Shown one piece after another: positions 1-11,192 of a stretch of DNA of 64,000 nt (position 1 is the first letter of the stretch; every line of letters begins with the position of its first letter). This DNA is from Chaunax sp. Z400 (lineage: Eukaryota > Chordata > Actinopteri > Lophiiformes > Chaunacidae), in contig CM075203.1 in assembly GCA_037577475.1 (NCBI GenBank), forward strand, positions 18,376,335-18,440,334, in the 5' to 3' direction. A program made the position numbers and the translations under genes. The notes beneath the pieces were generated by a model that saw nothing but the letters and a program-made list of their open reading frames with translations, was not told the origin of the DNA and did not search any database.

Positions 1-775
1 TGTCCACTGTTCACTGCTGTCATCAATTCAGTTAATGGCCATTTGCACTGGGGCTTAAAGGCTAAAGGGCCGATATGCACTGGAGCTGCTTCAATAGGGC
101 ATGGCAAAGACGACTCAACACTTAAAGTCCAAATTGTACAGTCCTGGCAGCTAGCTGAATTGGTTATCGTTATGTCCTGTACTCTAATGTACGTCTTTTA
201 CGTAGGTAGGACAAACTGCTGACTTGATTCACGTTAAAATTGGAATCCATCCCTATTTAAGTGTTGGGTCACTTTGATTTCTCAAGGGAACTGATCAGGT
301 TTGAGTTGTATATTTATAAAACAATTCTCAATAGAAAGGTTTTGACAGAGATTCCCAATATGAGCATCCTGCAGCGAGGCTCTTTTTGGCTCCACTGCAT
401 GCACATGGGTACATATGATTTGGACTGAAAGGTATTGCATTCAGCCAAAAGAAGTATTGGGAACCGCTGTTCACGTTTTCAGCTTGTGATCTTGAGAAGA
501 GCTTGAGATAACCCAAAGGTCAGTTGGTGGATGAAACCCATTCTCTACTGACCTTTGAACCAAATTTAACCGTCTAAATCTCAGTGATGTGCTGGCACTT
601 GGGTCATTTTATGGCATGAATTCGTTCATTTTGCACATTGCACATGTCAAGGCTTATCTCAAGTGCGTAGAGACAGACATTGCTGTCTGCGTCCTCTGTT
701 TGCAGCGGCTGGTTGAGCCCACAGTGTGGTGTGCATGTTGTGGGAATCTGGATCTGTCTCTCTTTGTCCTACCAG
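1..775 (+). other. map2k4: map2k4 intron 1 (3' part)
   Basis: Non-coding sequence ending in a polypyrimidine tract and CCAG at 775, the acceptor of the first map2k4 exon in the window. An open stretch running from about 589 into that exon has no similarity to MKK4 before residue GKRK, so it is read-through of intron. The exon coding for the MKK4 N-terminus (38 residues in human) must lie to the left of the window. Nothing else was recognised here. Confidence 0.8.
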
Positions 776-878
776 GTAAACGTAAAGCTCTGAAGCTGAA
801 TTTCGCCAACCCTCCAGTGAAACCAGCCTCCAGGCTCCCGCTCAATCCAACGCCTCCCTCTTTCCAGAACCCTCACAT
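776..878 (+). CDS. map2k4: map2k4 coding exon with MAPK docking (D) site
   Basis: Begins with GT, completing a Gly codon from the preceding exon, and reads GKRKALKLNFANPPVK... to QNPH, ending with AT of a split Ile codon before donor GTGAGT. The basic-then-hydrophobic pattern KRKALKLNF is the MKK4 D-site that binds JNK and p38. The C-terminal half differs most from human, as expected for this unstructured linker. Confidence 0.95.
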
Positions 879-3800
879 GTGAGTACAGACAGCTGATGGT
901 GAGATCCCTTGGGCGCTCTCTGTCATGGCTTTGTTTCAAGTTGTACATCCTGTTGGCCAGTGTATCATTCATAGGTGGATAGATGGATAGATTCTTTTAT
1001 TTTCAGGGGTTTATGATCTACAGAGAGTATAAAAATATTTTCTCTAGTTACTTAAAATCTTGATAGTATTGATATAATCACTGCTGAAGAGAGGAGTATG
1101 CATCCACAGATTTACATGAACTGAATTACTTATGTGGTAGAAAATAATTCATTATCAATCATGGATATGAAGTATTTTTCTTCTTTAACATTTGTGGACA
1201 TGTGTCTGTTTAATTTGGACAAGAAATGTCTAAAAAGTTAATATTTTTTATTATCTAAGTGTAGCCTAATGTGTGATGTCTTAGTACAACAATATACAAT
1301 TAAGCACAGCAATATAGAATTTTTCTTATTATAAATAATCTATAAATACAATCATGTCTAGCATAAGTTTATTATAATAATTTAATAGTGATGTAATAAT
1401 TGAAATATTTGTTTAATAACACTAAATAGTATTTATAGTATAAATAGCAGTATAATACAATAAATATATAGTAGTAGTAAAAGTATATAATAATAATAAT
1501 AATATTTTACATGTTAAATAAGCTTTATAATCAAATTTGCAGTCATATACATTAAATATAGATTGAATGATATTATTGATATTATTTATGTCCACAACTC
1601 TCAACAAAGAAAATAAGACAAATCTACATTTCACAAACATAACTCTTTACAATTTCTTCTGACAGTGAATTATTTTCCACCATATAAGTAAACCAGGAGG
1701 TCTGTAACATTAATACACTCCTCCAGAAGTGATTACCAATAACTATCGACATTCAAAGCGTCTCATTCAAGTTAGATTTCCAAGTCTTGACAGTTTCCCT
1801 GTTTATTTTGCACTGCAGACAGTCGTATATAAGTTACTCTGCTCAGTAGGAACTCCCAGACTTTGTGTTGTGTCCTCACTTTGAAGACATTTTCTGTTGA
1901 CTTTCTTCTTCTCTGACTTCACTGCAAACTTCTACTAGCTGCTTTTTAAATCTCCTGGTTGTGGGTCACCCACTTAAGATGCCGTCAAAATGTTACACCT
2001 CCGTCCTGTCCTGCCACTTTGCAGGCAAACTGATTTTATACAGATATGGATTCGGCGCTGTAGTGACCCCCTCATTTAAAACTTTTATACAGAACAGTGA
2101 GGTGCCATAAAGGTGCTGCCTTTAACAAGCTGTGTAAAAGGGTTTTAATTTGCAGCCAGGTTGAACGTGGTCGTAAATTTGCACAACTGCACCTCTAACC
2201 ACATCCGTGTGTAATAATATCTGATTTGAAAAGTGAAAATCCTGCAGGTCTGCTAAGCTAACTAGCCACCAGCAAATTTGTTGTGCACTGAGGATTAAGT
2301 TTGTGACTACATCCTCATCCGTCAGCATCATTGGCCCCCGTAAAAGACTGAAATACATATGGTCTGATGTTAAAAATATTTCCCTTGACATCCTCAGCTA
2401 CTTCTTAACTTTTTGCCAGGGGAAGCAGGAAGTGATCCTCTCTCACAAGCATCACTCCCATCACTGTCAGATCACATAAGAAGGCTCAGATTACAAAGAA
2501 ACCTTTAAATGTTTCAGATTAGGGAATGAGTCATTTAATATTGATTATTATATTGATCTATAATGCATGTTCCTCTCTTTCTCTACCTCCTCCCTTCCCT
2601 TCCTGTGGCCTTCCCTTCTCCTGTGTCTCCCATCCCGTCTCATCCTCTCTGCTCCCCCAGAGAGCGCCTGCGGACACACAGCATCGAGTCGTCAGGGAAG
2701 CTGAAGATCTCTCCGGAGCAGCACTGTGACTTCACCGCAGAGGACCTGAGAGACCTCGGGGAGATCGGTCGCGGGGCGTACGGCTCCGTCAACAACATGG
2801 TCCACAAACCAACAGGCCAGATCATGGCTGTCAAGGTGACCAGCTGATAGGCTCACCTCAAATGAGATGTTACCTTTGTCGGAGTATTAGTCCTTTCAAA
2901 TGACGGAATTAGTGCAGTAATTTTATTCATGCGAAGCAGCTGCAGTGCTGCATTACAGCTAAACTATCAAATAAAATGTGTTTTTAGAAACATTTGATGT
3001 GAGAAATAAGAAACAGAATTTGATCATTGAAATGTGCAACATGTGATTTCAAATCTGGACCAGTGAATACTCCTCTGTCAGTCAACGAATCAAACCCGCC
3101 TCGTATTAGATAAACAGTTTTGACTGGTCGATACAGACCAGATCAGGTGGAAACCTGTCTGAATGGGACGGGGACCAGAGGCAGCCGACGGAAACAAATG
3201 AGCTTCTGGTTCCCAGGCTAGGGTTTCCCACAGCGTGTAGCAGCCTCACCTGAAATACAGAGCGCCTCTGTTAGTGTCAGAAGAAATTCTTAATACGACT
3301 TTATGGTTTTTAATCTTCAGCCAAAAGTGGAATGCACTCAGTAAAGGGCATAAATCAAACAAACCAAAACATTTCAGTTTACTGTAGCTCTTACTGTAAA
3401 GCTAAACTCACTGTCAGATCAGCACCATAAATATGTTTGATTTCTAACATTATTTATGCATTATTTCCTGAGAAATTAGGGAAAAATTAAAAGGAAAGTT
3501 GTAAAATATTCCTGGATATTCCCTTCAGTCTCGATTTGCATCAAAGTGTAATGGATTATTGCATGAAAGGTCAAAATATGTCTCGTAATGTTTACAGATC
3601 CAAAAATCAAATCCTGGATCAGAATCTTGACCCGAGACCCCATCCCTCCACTAAATGTCATCAGACTCCCTTTATAACATTTGGAGATGCCTTTATACAC
3701 AGTCAGACAGTCAAACCTCTGTTGGCAGAGGTAATAATGACAGAGATAACTCCGATGACTCTGCAGTCAGATGATAATCAGAGCAGCGAGTTGTTGCATG

Positions 3801-6800
3801 TCGGGGGTGGTAGAGGCCGGTGAAGTTGGAAAAAGTGGAAAAGTCCTTACTACACCTAGTATCAGTACGTTTTCTCGTCTCCATTCTGCCTGCGCTGTAA
3901 TTGATCTCCATATTTATCAGAGATCTGATTACAATGTCTTAAAATGATTAGTTATTTTCCTATAATTATGAGAAAAGATCTCATTATTTTGTGATCAAAG
4001 AATTAGGACTATATTTGGCTATGAGGCAGATCCAAGTAAAATGACGTCATCGTGGTGACATCATCATAGTGTATGTTATTCCCTGCATATAATGACTTAA
4101 CAATTGATGATTCAGTTCCAATTAGTTGTAGAAAAAGAAATGCATGTATTTTGTACACTCGTGAGCTCATCCCTTTCTTATTTAAGAATCAACAGATAAG
4201 TTTTATTTCATTTAGATTAAACGTCACAGTGACGTGCAGTGAACCTGCTAGATGGCACATTGTTTTGGCTGGCTGTACAGCCAAGTGAAATGAGTGGTGA
4301 TGAGATGGTGAGGGCTTGAATTCATTACTAGACACTTGAATGATGGTGTGGAAAGTAAGACGAATGTCTCTGTGTCTTTGTGTTTCAGAGGATTCGCTCC
4401 ACCGTGGATGAGAAGGAGCAGAAGCAGCTGCTGATGGATCTGGACGTGGTGATGAGGAGTAGCGACTGTCCCTACATTGTTCAGTTCTACGGCGCTCTCT
4501 TCAGAGAGGTCCGACTGAAACTCACTGACCTCAAAAGCACCACATCATGCTCTGCTCTCACTGCTGTGGGATCTAATATTAATAATATTCACTTCCAGCA
4601 CACAGGAGAAGGGAACTAACCCCTGACTCTTTGTTTCAGGGGGACTGCTGGATCTGTATGGAGCTTATGTCTACCTCATTAGACAAATTCTACAAATATG
4701 TATACTGTGCATTAGATGACGTCATTCCAGAGGAAATATTAGGGAAAATAACATTAGCGGTGAGTAGAGGAGTCACAGGCTCTGCATGTGTCTGGTATCA
4801 TCTGTGTGTGATGATCCAAACCAAAGTCTGTTATTTTGTCTTCTACAGACTGTTAAAGCACTGAACCACTTAAAAGAAAACTTGAAAATAATTCACAGAG
4901 GTAAGTTTATGATTATTAAATCGAATGAATTAACATTTGCATCCATTACCGATGGAATATTGAGGATAAGCCAAGTTATTGAATTGTAAAAAATAAAATG
5001 ACAGATCTTTTTACACTCACTCACTGCATAATGTTGGCATTTAGCAACATCATACGTTTCATATGCATTAAAGCTGGATCAGTTCTATGAATGTTATTCT
5101 GTGTAAAAAGTTGTCGTCCTATCATTTCAGACATCAAACCTTCCAACATACTCATGGACCGACGGGGTAATATCAAGCTGTGTGATTTTGGCATCAGTGG
5201 TCAGCTGGTCGACTCCATAGCCAAGACCAGAGATGCAGGCTGCAGGCCTTACATGGCGGTAAGCAGGTTAACGTATGGACAGAATAATTCACAGTTTCAT
5301 ATGTCATAGTCATAATCCTTTGCTGCATAGAGAACGTCTTATAACACCACAATGATGTTCTACCATATCTCTGTTTGTTTACACTGAACAAAACAACAGA
5401 CAACATGAAGAAGAAGTAGGTTTATTGGGCACATAAAATCATACACAGTACAATGTCGCAAAATTTGTCCTCTGCATTTGATCCATTCCTGAGGAGCAGT
5501 GAGCAGCCCTTAAGGCAATCGGGGAGTAGATTGGGGTTCAGCATCTTGGCTCAAGGATACTTTGACATGTGGACTCAGGGAACTGGGGATCAAACCACCG
5601 ACCTTCTAATAAGTGGACGACCGCTCGTACCACCTAAGCCACAGCCGCCATCATGGCCGTATGCAGGATTTTAGAAATACCGAGGTCCAAAAACTAGCTA
5701 GGAGGTTTAAACATAAGATGTGTTCTACAATAATATAGTCCGACAATAATAATATATTATGACTCTATAATTATGCTATAGGTCTGTGTTGTTGTTATAT
5801 CGAGCCTATAGGTTTGTGTTTTGTTATATTGAGTCTATAGGTCTGTGATGTTGTTATATTGAGCCTATAGGTTTGTGTTTTGTTATATTGAGTCTATAGG
5901 TCTGTGTTGTTGTTATATTGAGTCTATAGGTTTGTGGTTTTGGTATATTGAGCCTATAGGTTTGTGTTGTTGTTATATTGAGCCCATAGGTTTGTGTTGT
6001 TATAATGAGCCTATAGGTTTGTGTTGTTGTTATATTGAGCCCATAGGTTTGTGTTGTTGTTATATTGAGCCTATAGGTTTGTGTTGTTGTTATATTGAGT
6101 CTATAGGTCTGTGTTGTTGTTATATTGAGCCTATAGGTTTGTGTTTTGTTATATTGAGTCTATAGGTCTGTGATGTTGTTATATTGAGCCTATAGGTTTG
6201 TGTTTTGTTATATTGAGTCTATAGGTCTGTGTTGTTGTTATATTGAGTCTATAGGTTTGTGGTTTTGGTATATTGAGCCTATAGGTTTGTGTTGTTGTTA
6301 TATTGAGCCTATAGGTTTGTGGTTTTGGTATATTGAGCCTATAGGTTTGTGTTGTTGTTATATTGAGCCCATAGGTTTGTGTTGTTATAATGAGCCTATA
6401 GGTTTGTGTTGTTGTTATATTGAGCCCATAGGTTTGTGTTGTTGTTATATTGAGCCTATAGGTTTGTGTTGTTGTTATATTGAGTCTATAGGTCTGTGTT
6501 GTTGTTATATTCAGCCTATAGGTTTGTGCTGTTGTTCTATTGAGCCTATAGGTTTGTGCTGTTGTTATATTAAGCCTATAGGTTTGTGTTGTTGTTATAT
6601 TGAGTCTATAGGTTTGTGTTGTTGTTATATTGAGCCTATAGGTTTGTGCTGTTGTTCTATTGAGCCTATAGGTTTGTGCTGTTGTTATATTAAGCCTATA
6701 GGTTTGTGTTGTTGTTCTATTGAGCCTTTAGGTTTGTGTTGTTGTTATATTGAGCCTTTAGGTTTGTGTTGTTGTTATATTGAGCCTTTAGGTTTGTGTT

Positions 6801-9800
6801 GTTGTTATATTGAGCCTATAGGTTTGTGCTGTTGTTATATTGAGCCTATAGGTTTGTGCTGTTGTTATAATGAGCCTATAGGTTTGTGTTGTTGTTATAA
6901 TGAGCCTATAGGTTTGTGTTGTTGTTATAATGAGCCTATAGGTTTGTGTTGTTGTTATAATGAGCCTATAGGTTTGTGTTGTTGTTATAATGAGCCTATA
7001 GGTTTGTGTTGTTGTTATAATGAGCCTATAGGTTTGTGTTGTTGTTATAATGAGCCTATAGGTTTGTGTTGTTGTTATAATGAGCCTATAGGTTTGTGTT
7101 GTTGTTATATTGAGCCTATAGGTTTGTGTTGTTGTTATATTGAGCCTATAGGTTTGTGCTGTTGTTCTATTGAGCCTATAGGTTTGTGGTTTTGGTATAT
7201 TGAGCCTATAGTTTGGGTTGTTGTGTTGCAGATGCATGAATTGATATTAGCTAAGGAGCTTCTTAATTAACTCATATGAACCAGCTGCATCATGATGGAC
7301 AGCCTCTAACACAACCACACAGGAGTTTTATTAGTCAGATGATGTCTGTGAAGACTGTCACTGAACTACCAGCAGACCTCTAATAAACTTCTGTAGTTAC
7401 CTGTCATGTGCTTCGGTGGATTCAGATACATGTCCAGTTTGTTGACTTAATCAGAGAACCACCGTGTTGAACAAAGAGTTGTAGTAAAGGCAAGATAATT
7501 CACTCACTGTGCCGACACACACACAAACACACACACAAACAATGACGCAGGCGATCCAATGTGGAAGGCAATTATTTCACGACTTTTATTATGTATGCCT
7601 CTGAAAAAATACCGAGGTCTGGACCTCGATGACCTCAATGGTAGGTACGGCCATGCCTACACTAAGGCCTGACCCATGCCCCACACCTCCTCTGGTATAT
7701 TACAACAACACATACAGTATACAAGTGTCTGAGTGAAGACGAAAAAAAATACAATCTAAATTCTTCCAGCGTTAACAGTACATGTACACTGACAGTCAAT
7801 GAGTAAGTTAAGTCTGAATGTTACTGAGGAAAATGCACATTATAAATAACAAAGGTTAACAACAGACTGGTGACTACAAGTCATGCAGACTGACACGCTG
7901 TGCAGTCAGATGGCTGTCTATGGAGAGGAGGGTGTTTTGTGTTACCAGAGATGCAAAAAATACAAATGATGCATTTTCATTATATAAAGCTGGGCAGATA
8001 TGGATGTAAAGAGCAACTTGGGGTGGCATACAACTGGTAATTCTCATGGAGGCTGACCTTTGACCTTGTATGTCAGCATTACAGAGTGCTCTCTTGTATG
8101 TGTTGCAGCCTGAAAGGATAGACCCCAGTGCTTCCAGACAAGGCTACGACGTCCGCTCTGACGTGTGGAGCTTGGGAATCACACTGGTAAGACAAATAAC
8201 GTCGTCAGCGTTAACATGAACTCTTACCTTTACTTATGTTTGAGCGGACGGCGCTGTTGCTTTTGTTTCAGTACGAGCTGGCTACGGGAAGGTTTCCTTA
8301 CCCCAAGTGGAATAGTGTGTTTGATCAGCTGACGCAGGTGGTGAAAGGTGAACCGCCTCAGCTCAGCAACTCCGAGGAGAGGCAGTTCTCTCCCAAGTTC
8401 ATCAACTTCGTAAATCTATGGTAAGCTCCATTACATTCAGTCACACAGGCAGGAAAGTGATTCGGGCGTCTGATTAGTGTATGAAATACAGCACCTGTAT
8501 CACTGCTAACATTTACACTCACTCAAGATCCACTTAGCACCAACTGAGCTAACTCCATTCACTGAAGAAACACATAGTAGGGACTATGTTATCAATACAT
8601 AAATAAGGACTTACATTTTGAATATGGATCTGTATCTATTAGTATGTCTGCACTGCTACTCATCTTTTACCAGCTTATGTGATAGGACCCACAGAATTGG
8701 TTCTAATTGCTTCTAAAAAGTGAAGACCCCTATACTGATTGAGGTTTTTTTTTTTTTTTTGTCCAGCCTAACAAAGGATGAATCAAAAAGGCCAAAGTAC
8801 AAGGAGCTTCTGGTAAGTTGTTGGTCTTGTTTTTATACACATGAAGAGCACTGTCATGTTAGGAACGTCTTGATGAGTCACGGTTCTAAAAAAAAAAGGA
8901 CATGAATTGATTTTGAAGTAACCTGGTTAAACTCAAGCCCCTGTTACACAGCCTGTCCACGGCGGGACTCACAGTTGTGTATAAATGATACAAAGTTGTA
9001 ATGGGGCGTCATTGTTGTTGAGCTGCCAACGGAGGTAGTGACGGCGGCAAACTGACATCTGTATAAACGGAGCGATCCGTCCGGTCAGCAGGATAGGATG
9101 GGGAGCATGTGATGTTTTGTACAACCAGTAAATACCTTTTTTGCTATCATGTGACTTTTCTGTATTATATTTTGCTATTTCGTAGACATACATCACATGT
9201 AGGCCTATATTGTCAACTCCTTTTTAAACCGTGTTTTTACTGCGTGGTACCGGCTCGACTCTACTCCCTTCTTATGGTGTTCTGTTAGCTAAAAGTACCT
9301 GGTACCTACTGTTTTGGTATTGTCTCCATTGAGGTTCCAAAAAAGCTGAGCAGGTACTAAAAGCTGAAGTGAACACATTGTTCAGCACGCATTGAATATC
9401 CTGCACAGCACAAATCAATGGCCACATTTTTAATCAGCCAAGCTACTTTAGCAGCCGTAATATTTTATTGCAGCCGCTTGATTGAGGACAAATATTCCTT
9501 CTTTTGATAGCTGATGAGAGGATCGAGAGGTGTGTGTGTCGCAGTGAAGATTCCGCCACATTAGTTTCACGTGGCGTCACCTTGTCGAGCAGCTACACTG
9601 AGTAGTATGGTCTAATGGAAAACGCCCTGTGAAAAAGCACCTGATACCAAAGCTGCGTCGAGTTGAGTAGAGGCGGTACCACGTAGTGGAAACATGGCTC
9701 TAGTGAACCAAACTAGATTTGTCCCTATTGGATACTTTTGCTGTAGTTCAACTTGTGTTCAACCAGTAAAGTAACTAGTAGCTTGCAAAGCTATGCTAAC

Positions 9801-10236
9801 ACAGTAGCTTCCCCGGTGCTGGTCATGTGGCCACAACAACTTTGTTTTGTAATAATAATAATAATAATAATATTAATTAATGTCTTATGATTTCAGCTTG
9901 ATTTGTTGAAAGATAAAAATAATAAATGCAGTTTTAAATTTAATTAGAGGTTAATATCATAATAATAATATGTTTTTTTTCTCCTCCTTTCGTTGAACAC
10001 ACATTTGATGGTTTCGTATGTACAGTATTTAGCTTTAGATTATCTCAGGAACAATGAGCACCTAAAGTGATCTCCTCAGTGTTACACACATCATCCTGAA
10101 GCTCACTGTGTCCTTCCTTCAGAAACATCCCTTCATTCTGATGTATGAAGAGCGCTTCGTGGATGTCGCCACTTACGTATGTCGCATCCTGGATCAGATC
10201 CCCGCCTCTCCCATCTCTCCTATGTACGTGGACTGA
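776..10236 (+). CDS. map2k4: MAP kinase kinase 4 (MKK4/SEK1), 5'-partial, 10 exons
   Basis: Dual-specificity kinase that phosphorylates the Thr and Tyr of the activation loop of JNK, and also of p38, downstream of MAP3Ks in stress signalling; it acts in cytoplasm and nucleus. Join: 776-878, 2661-2835, 4389-4508, 4640-4759, 4849-4900, 5131-5258, 8109-8186, 8272-8420, 8767-8812, 10123-10236. All introns are GT-AG and all phases agree. The product is 361 residues and matches human 39-399 with no length change (add 38 for human numbers). Seen: docking site KRKALKLNF (2-10), glycine loop GRGAYGSV (about 73-80), catalytic Lys93, HRDIKPSN with Asp191, CDFG at 208-211, activation-loop Ser219 and Thr223, YMAPE, and the C-terminal end MYVD. 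Exon 1 is outside the window. Teleosts may carry a and b copies; I cannot tell which this is. Confidence 0.97.
879..2660 (+). other. map2k4: map2k4 intron
   Basis: A 1.78-kb intron. Positions about 1190-1660 are strongly AT-rich with many short TAATAA runs. The end is a long pyrimidine tract (about 2570-2660) leading to CCCCCAG. No gene or defined repeat was recognised. Confidence 0.8.
2661..2835 (+). CDS. map2k4: map2k4 exon: glycine-rich loop and catalytic lysine
   Basis: Starts with A, completing the split Ile codon (ATA), then ERLRTHSIESSGKLKISPEQ and on to GQIMAVK. It carries the ATP-binding loop GEIGRGAYGSV and ends with the AVK lysine that contacts ATP phosphates. Donor AAG|GTGACC. 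It contributes 58 whole codons plus one base; the next exon starts in phase 0. Confidence 0.97.
2836..4388 (+). other. map2k4: map2k4 intron
   Basis: A 1.55-kb intron with GT at 2836 and TTTCAG ending at 4388. It is unique-looking sequence, moderately AT-rich. No exon, RNA gene or classified repeat was recognised. Confidence 0.75.
4389..4508 (+). CDS. map2k4: map2k4 exon: alpha-C helix region
   Basis: Exactly 40 codons, from RIRSTVDEKEQKQLLMDLDV to YGALFRE. It holds the alpha-C helix and beta-4/5 of the N-lobe and is almost identical to mammalian MKK4. Acceptor TTTCAG|AGG, donor GAG|GTCCGA. The donor is weaker than others in the gene, but position and phase are fixed by the family alignment. 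Confidence 0.96.
4640..4759 (+). CDS. map2k4: map2k4 exon: hinge and alpha-D
   Basis: 40 codons, GDCWICMELMSTSLDKFYKY to ILGKITLA. CWICMELM is the hinge that lines the ATP pocket. Acceptor TTTCAG|GGG, donor GCG|GTGAGT, phase 0 at both ends. The intron before it is only 131 bp. Confidence 0.96.
4849..4900 (+). CDS. map2k4: map2k4 exon: alpha-E to HR of the HRD motif
   Basis: 52 bases, TVKALNHLKENLKIIHR plus the first base of the catalytic Asp codon. Acceptor CTACAG|ACT, donor G|GTAAGT. The HRD motif is therefore split by an intron between R and D. Confidence 0.95.
5131..5258 (+). CDS. map2k4: map2k4 exon: catalytic loop and activation loop
   Basis: Completes Asp191 and reads DIKPSNILMDRRGNIKLCDF through GISGQLVDSIAKT to GCRPYMA. 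It has the catalytic loop, the metal-binding DFG, and the two activating phosphosites SIAKT (Ser219 and Thr223; human Ser257 and Thr261). Acceptor ATTTCAG, donor GCG|GTAAGC. The next exon begins PE, completing the APE motif. Confidence 0.97.
5411..5653 (-). mobile_element. tRNA-derived SINE, head at 5653
   Basis: Read on the minus strand it starts with a tRNA-like head: A-box-like TGGCTTAGGTGG and, about 50 bases on, B-box-like GGTTTGATCC. A non-tRNA body follows, with TCCTTGAGCAAGATGCTGAA, a string common in teleost SINEs, and a tail ending CCAATAAACC. It sits in the largest map2k4 intron and has decayed enough that no clear target-site duplication could be set. The family name is not assigned. 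Confidence 0.75.
5765..7225 (+). repeat. 30-bp minisatellite, about 48 units, in map2k4 intron
   Basis: Tandem units of 30 bp, consensus near GAGCCTATAGGTTTGTGTTG then TTGTTATATT. Variants differ in TATATT/TATAAT, CCTATAG/CTTTAG, and a shorter TTTTG unit. Because 30 is a multiple of 3, long stop-free frames arise on both strands by chance of composition; they are not genes. A block is duplicated at a 325-bp offset (5841 and 6166 share GTCTGTGATG), and a run of identical TATAAT units fills about 6867-7100, suggesting recent expansion. Confidence 0.97.
7226..8108 (+). other. map2k4: rest of map2k4 intron after the minisatellite
   Basis: Contains a short CA-rich patch near 7515-7540 and a segment at 7607-7655 that echoes the left flank of the minisatellite (see findings). 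It ends in TTGCAG at 8108. No exon was seen. Confidence 0.7.
8109..8186 (+). CDS. map2k4: map2k4 exon: APE to alpha-F
   Basis: 26 codons, PERIDPSASRQGYDVRSDVW to SLGITL. It includes the PE of the APE motif and the invariant Asp of SDVWS in helix F. Acceptor TTGCAG, donor CTG|GTAAGA. Confidence 0.97.
8272..8420 (+). CDS. map2k4: map2k4 exon: C-lobe
   Basis: YELATGRFPYPKWNSVFDQL to FINFVNL plus TG of a split Cys codon. C-lobe helices of the kinase domain. Acceptor TTTCAG|TAC, donor TG|GTAAGC. Only 85 bp of intron separates it from the exon before. Confidence 0.97.
8767..8812 (+). CDS. map2k4: map2k4 46-bp exon
   Basis: C completes the Cys codon, then LTKDESKRPKYKELL, the conserved helix H/I stretch with the RP motif. 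Upstream is a 16-base T run and GTCCAG. Donor CTG|GTAAGT. Confidence 0.95.
9232..9694 (+). mobile_element. Small inverted-repeat DNA transposon (MITE), copy 1
   Basis: The ends are imperfect inverted repeats: left TGTTTTTACTGCGTGGTACC, and the right end read backwards is TGTTTCCACTACGTGGTACC. The body (463 bp) has no coding capacity. A second, inverted copy of the same family lies at 57796-58206. The family resembles the short hAT-like non-autonomous elements common in fish; the superfamily is not proven. It lies in the last map2k4 intron. Confidence 0.8.
10123..10236 (+). CDS. map2k4: map2k4 last coding exon
   Basis: KHPFILMYEERFVDVATYVC to SPMYVD and stop TGA at 10234-10236. This is the end of the kinase domain and the C-terminal docking (DVD) region that MAP3Ks bind. 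Acceptor CCTTCAG. Length matches the human end exactly. Confidence 0.97.
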   Translation, partial: KHPFILMYEERFVDVATYVCRILDQIPASPISPMYVD

Positions 10237-10565
10237 TGGAGTCATGCTATGGAGTTGGGGGTACTAAGCTTTCTGATGCATCTTAGCCCTCAGAGTTACT
10301 TAGGATCACCTGCTTATTGACACGTTCCAAAGAACAGAGAAAAACTCAATCTGGTGCAATGAGAAGAATATTGTCAAGCGACCCTTCCCACCTCCCATCA
10401 ACTCGTTTTAAAGTCGGTGAAAATGAAAATATTATCATCCATCTTCACCCAGAAAAACTTGAAGACATAACAGTGTCTTAGTAAAATGCAATGCATCTTT
10501 TTTATGAGTGGGAGGAGGACGAGGGTATAGTATGGACTTGTTGTACACGAGTACAGAATTTACCA

Positions 10566-10571
10566 AATAAA
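10566..10571 (+). terminator. map2k4: Candidate map2k4 poly(A) signal AATAAA
   Basis: AATAAA 330 bases after the stop codon and the first perfect hexamer downstream of it. It would give a short 3' UTR. A later AATAAA near 11184 sits inside a repeat. Use cannot be judged without transcripts. Confidence 0.45.
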
Positions 10572-11079
10572 ATGTTGAACAGGGACACTCATGAACAAAA
10601 ATAGCCACCTATTGGATTTCACATTGTAGACTGTATGTATGCGTTTCCACCTCTGAATTGTTGACATGTACAGATGTCTGCCGATAGACCCACTGTCTAC
10701 ACACCCACTCTTTTCACACACTTTGTTGTGGACACTTTCACTCATGGTAAATGAGGATGCAAAAGTGGTTTCTCCTTGGAAAGCTCATTGATTCGGTCGG
10801 GTGGCTTTACTTTTCCCCCCCAATATGCAATCTGTGAGAGTTTGTCTTGACAAATGATTGGGACATGTACATTTCTTATACGCAGAGTTAGTCCCAGTTT
10901 GGACCTTTCATGTATTCTCATAATAGTTGAGTCACAGAGCTAAAGCAGGTTTTCTAAAATGTAAATCTGTGGTAATTCAAAAACCCACTGTGTCTTTTAA
11001 CAAACTTATCACAGGTTTGAAGGGATTTGCAGAATCCTTGAAAGCCTCTTCTGTCCATTTTTGATCCAACTAAATCAAA

Positions 11080-11192
11080 TTAAAAAGTAGGTTCTTTCCC
11101 TGCCCATGCTCCATTCTTCCACAAAGTTTTGTAGAAAATTGTCATGTAGTTTTTGCATAATTCTGCTAACAAACCAACCAACCAATAAACAC
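11080..11192 (+). repeat. Degenerate dispersed repeat (AATTCTGCTAACAAACCAAC end)
   Basis: Shares the phrases TTCTTCCAC, then GTAGTTTTTGCATAATTCTG and CTAACAAACCAACCAACC with other copies in this window (29130-29440, 36540-37165, 44160-44420, and minus-strand copies at 21330, 23163 and 25195). The family is not named here. Confidence 0.6.

Noticed and set aside
589..775. Open stretch fused to the first map2k4 exon, possible new start
   Set aside because: The acceptor CCAG at 775 and the split Gly codon show that it is intron; no MKK4 similarity before GKRK.
6788..7237. 149-codon minus-strand frame of QTYRLNITTT repeats
   Set aside because: Shadow of the same minisatellite.
6200..7270. 356-codon plus-strand open frame made of CCCYIEPIGL repeats
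   Set aside because: It is the 30-bp minisatellite read in frame; no splice signals, no homology, and it lies inside a map2k4 intron.
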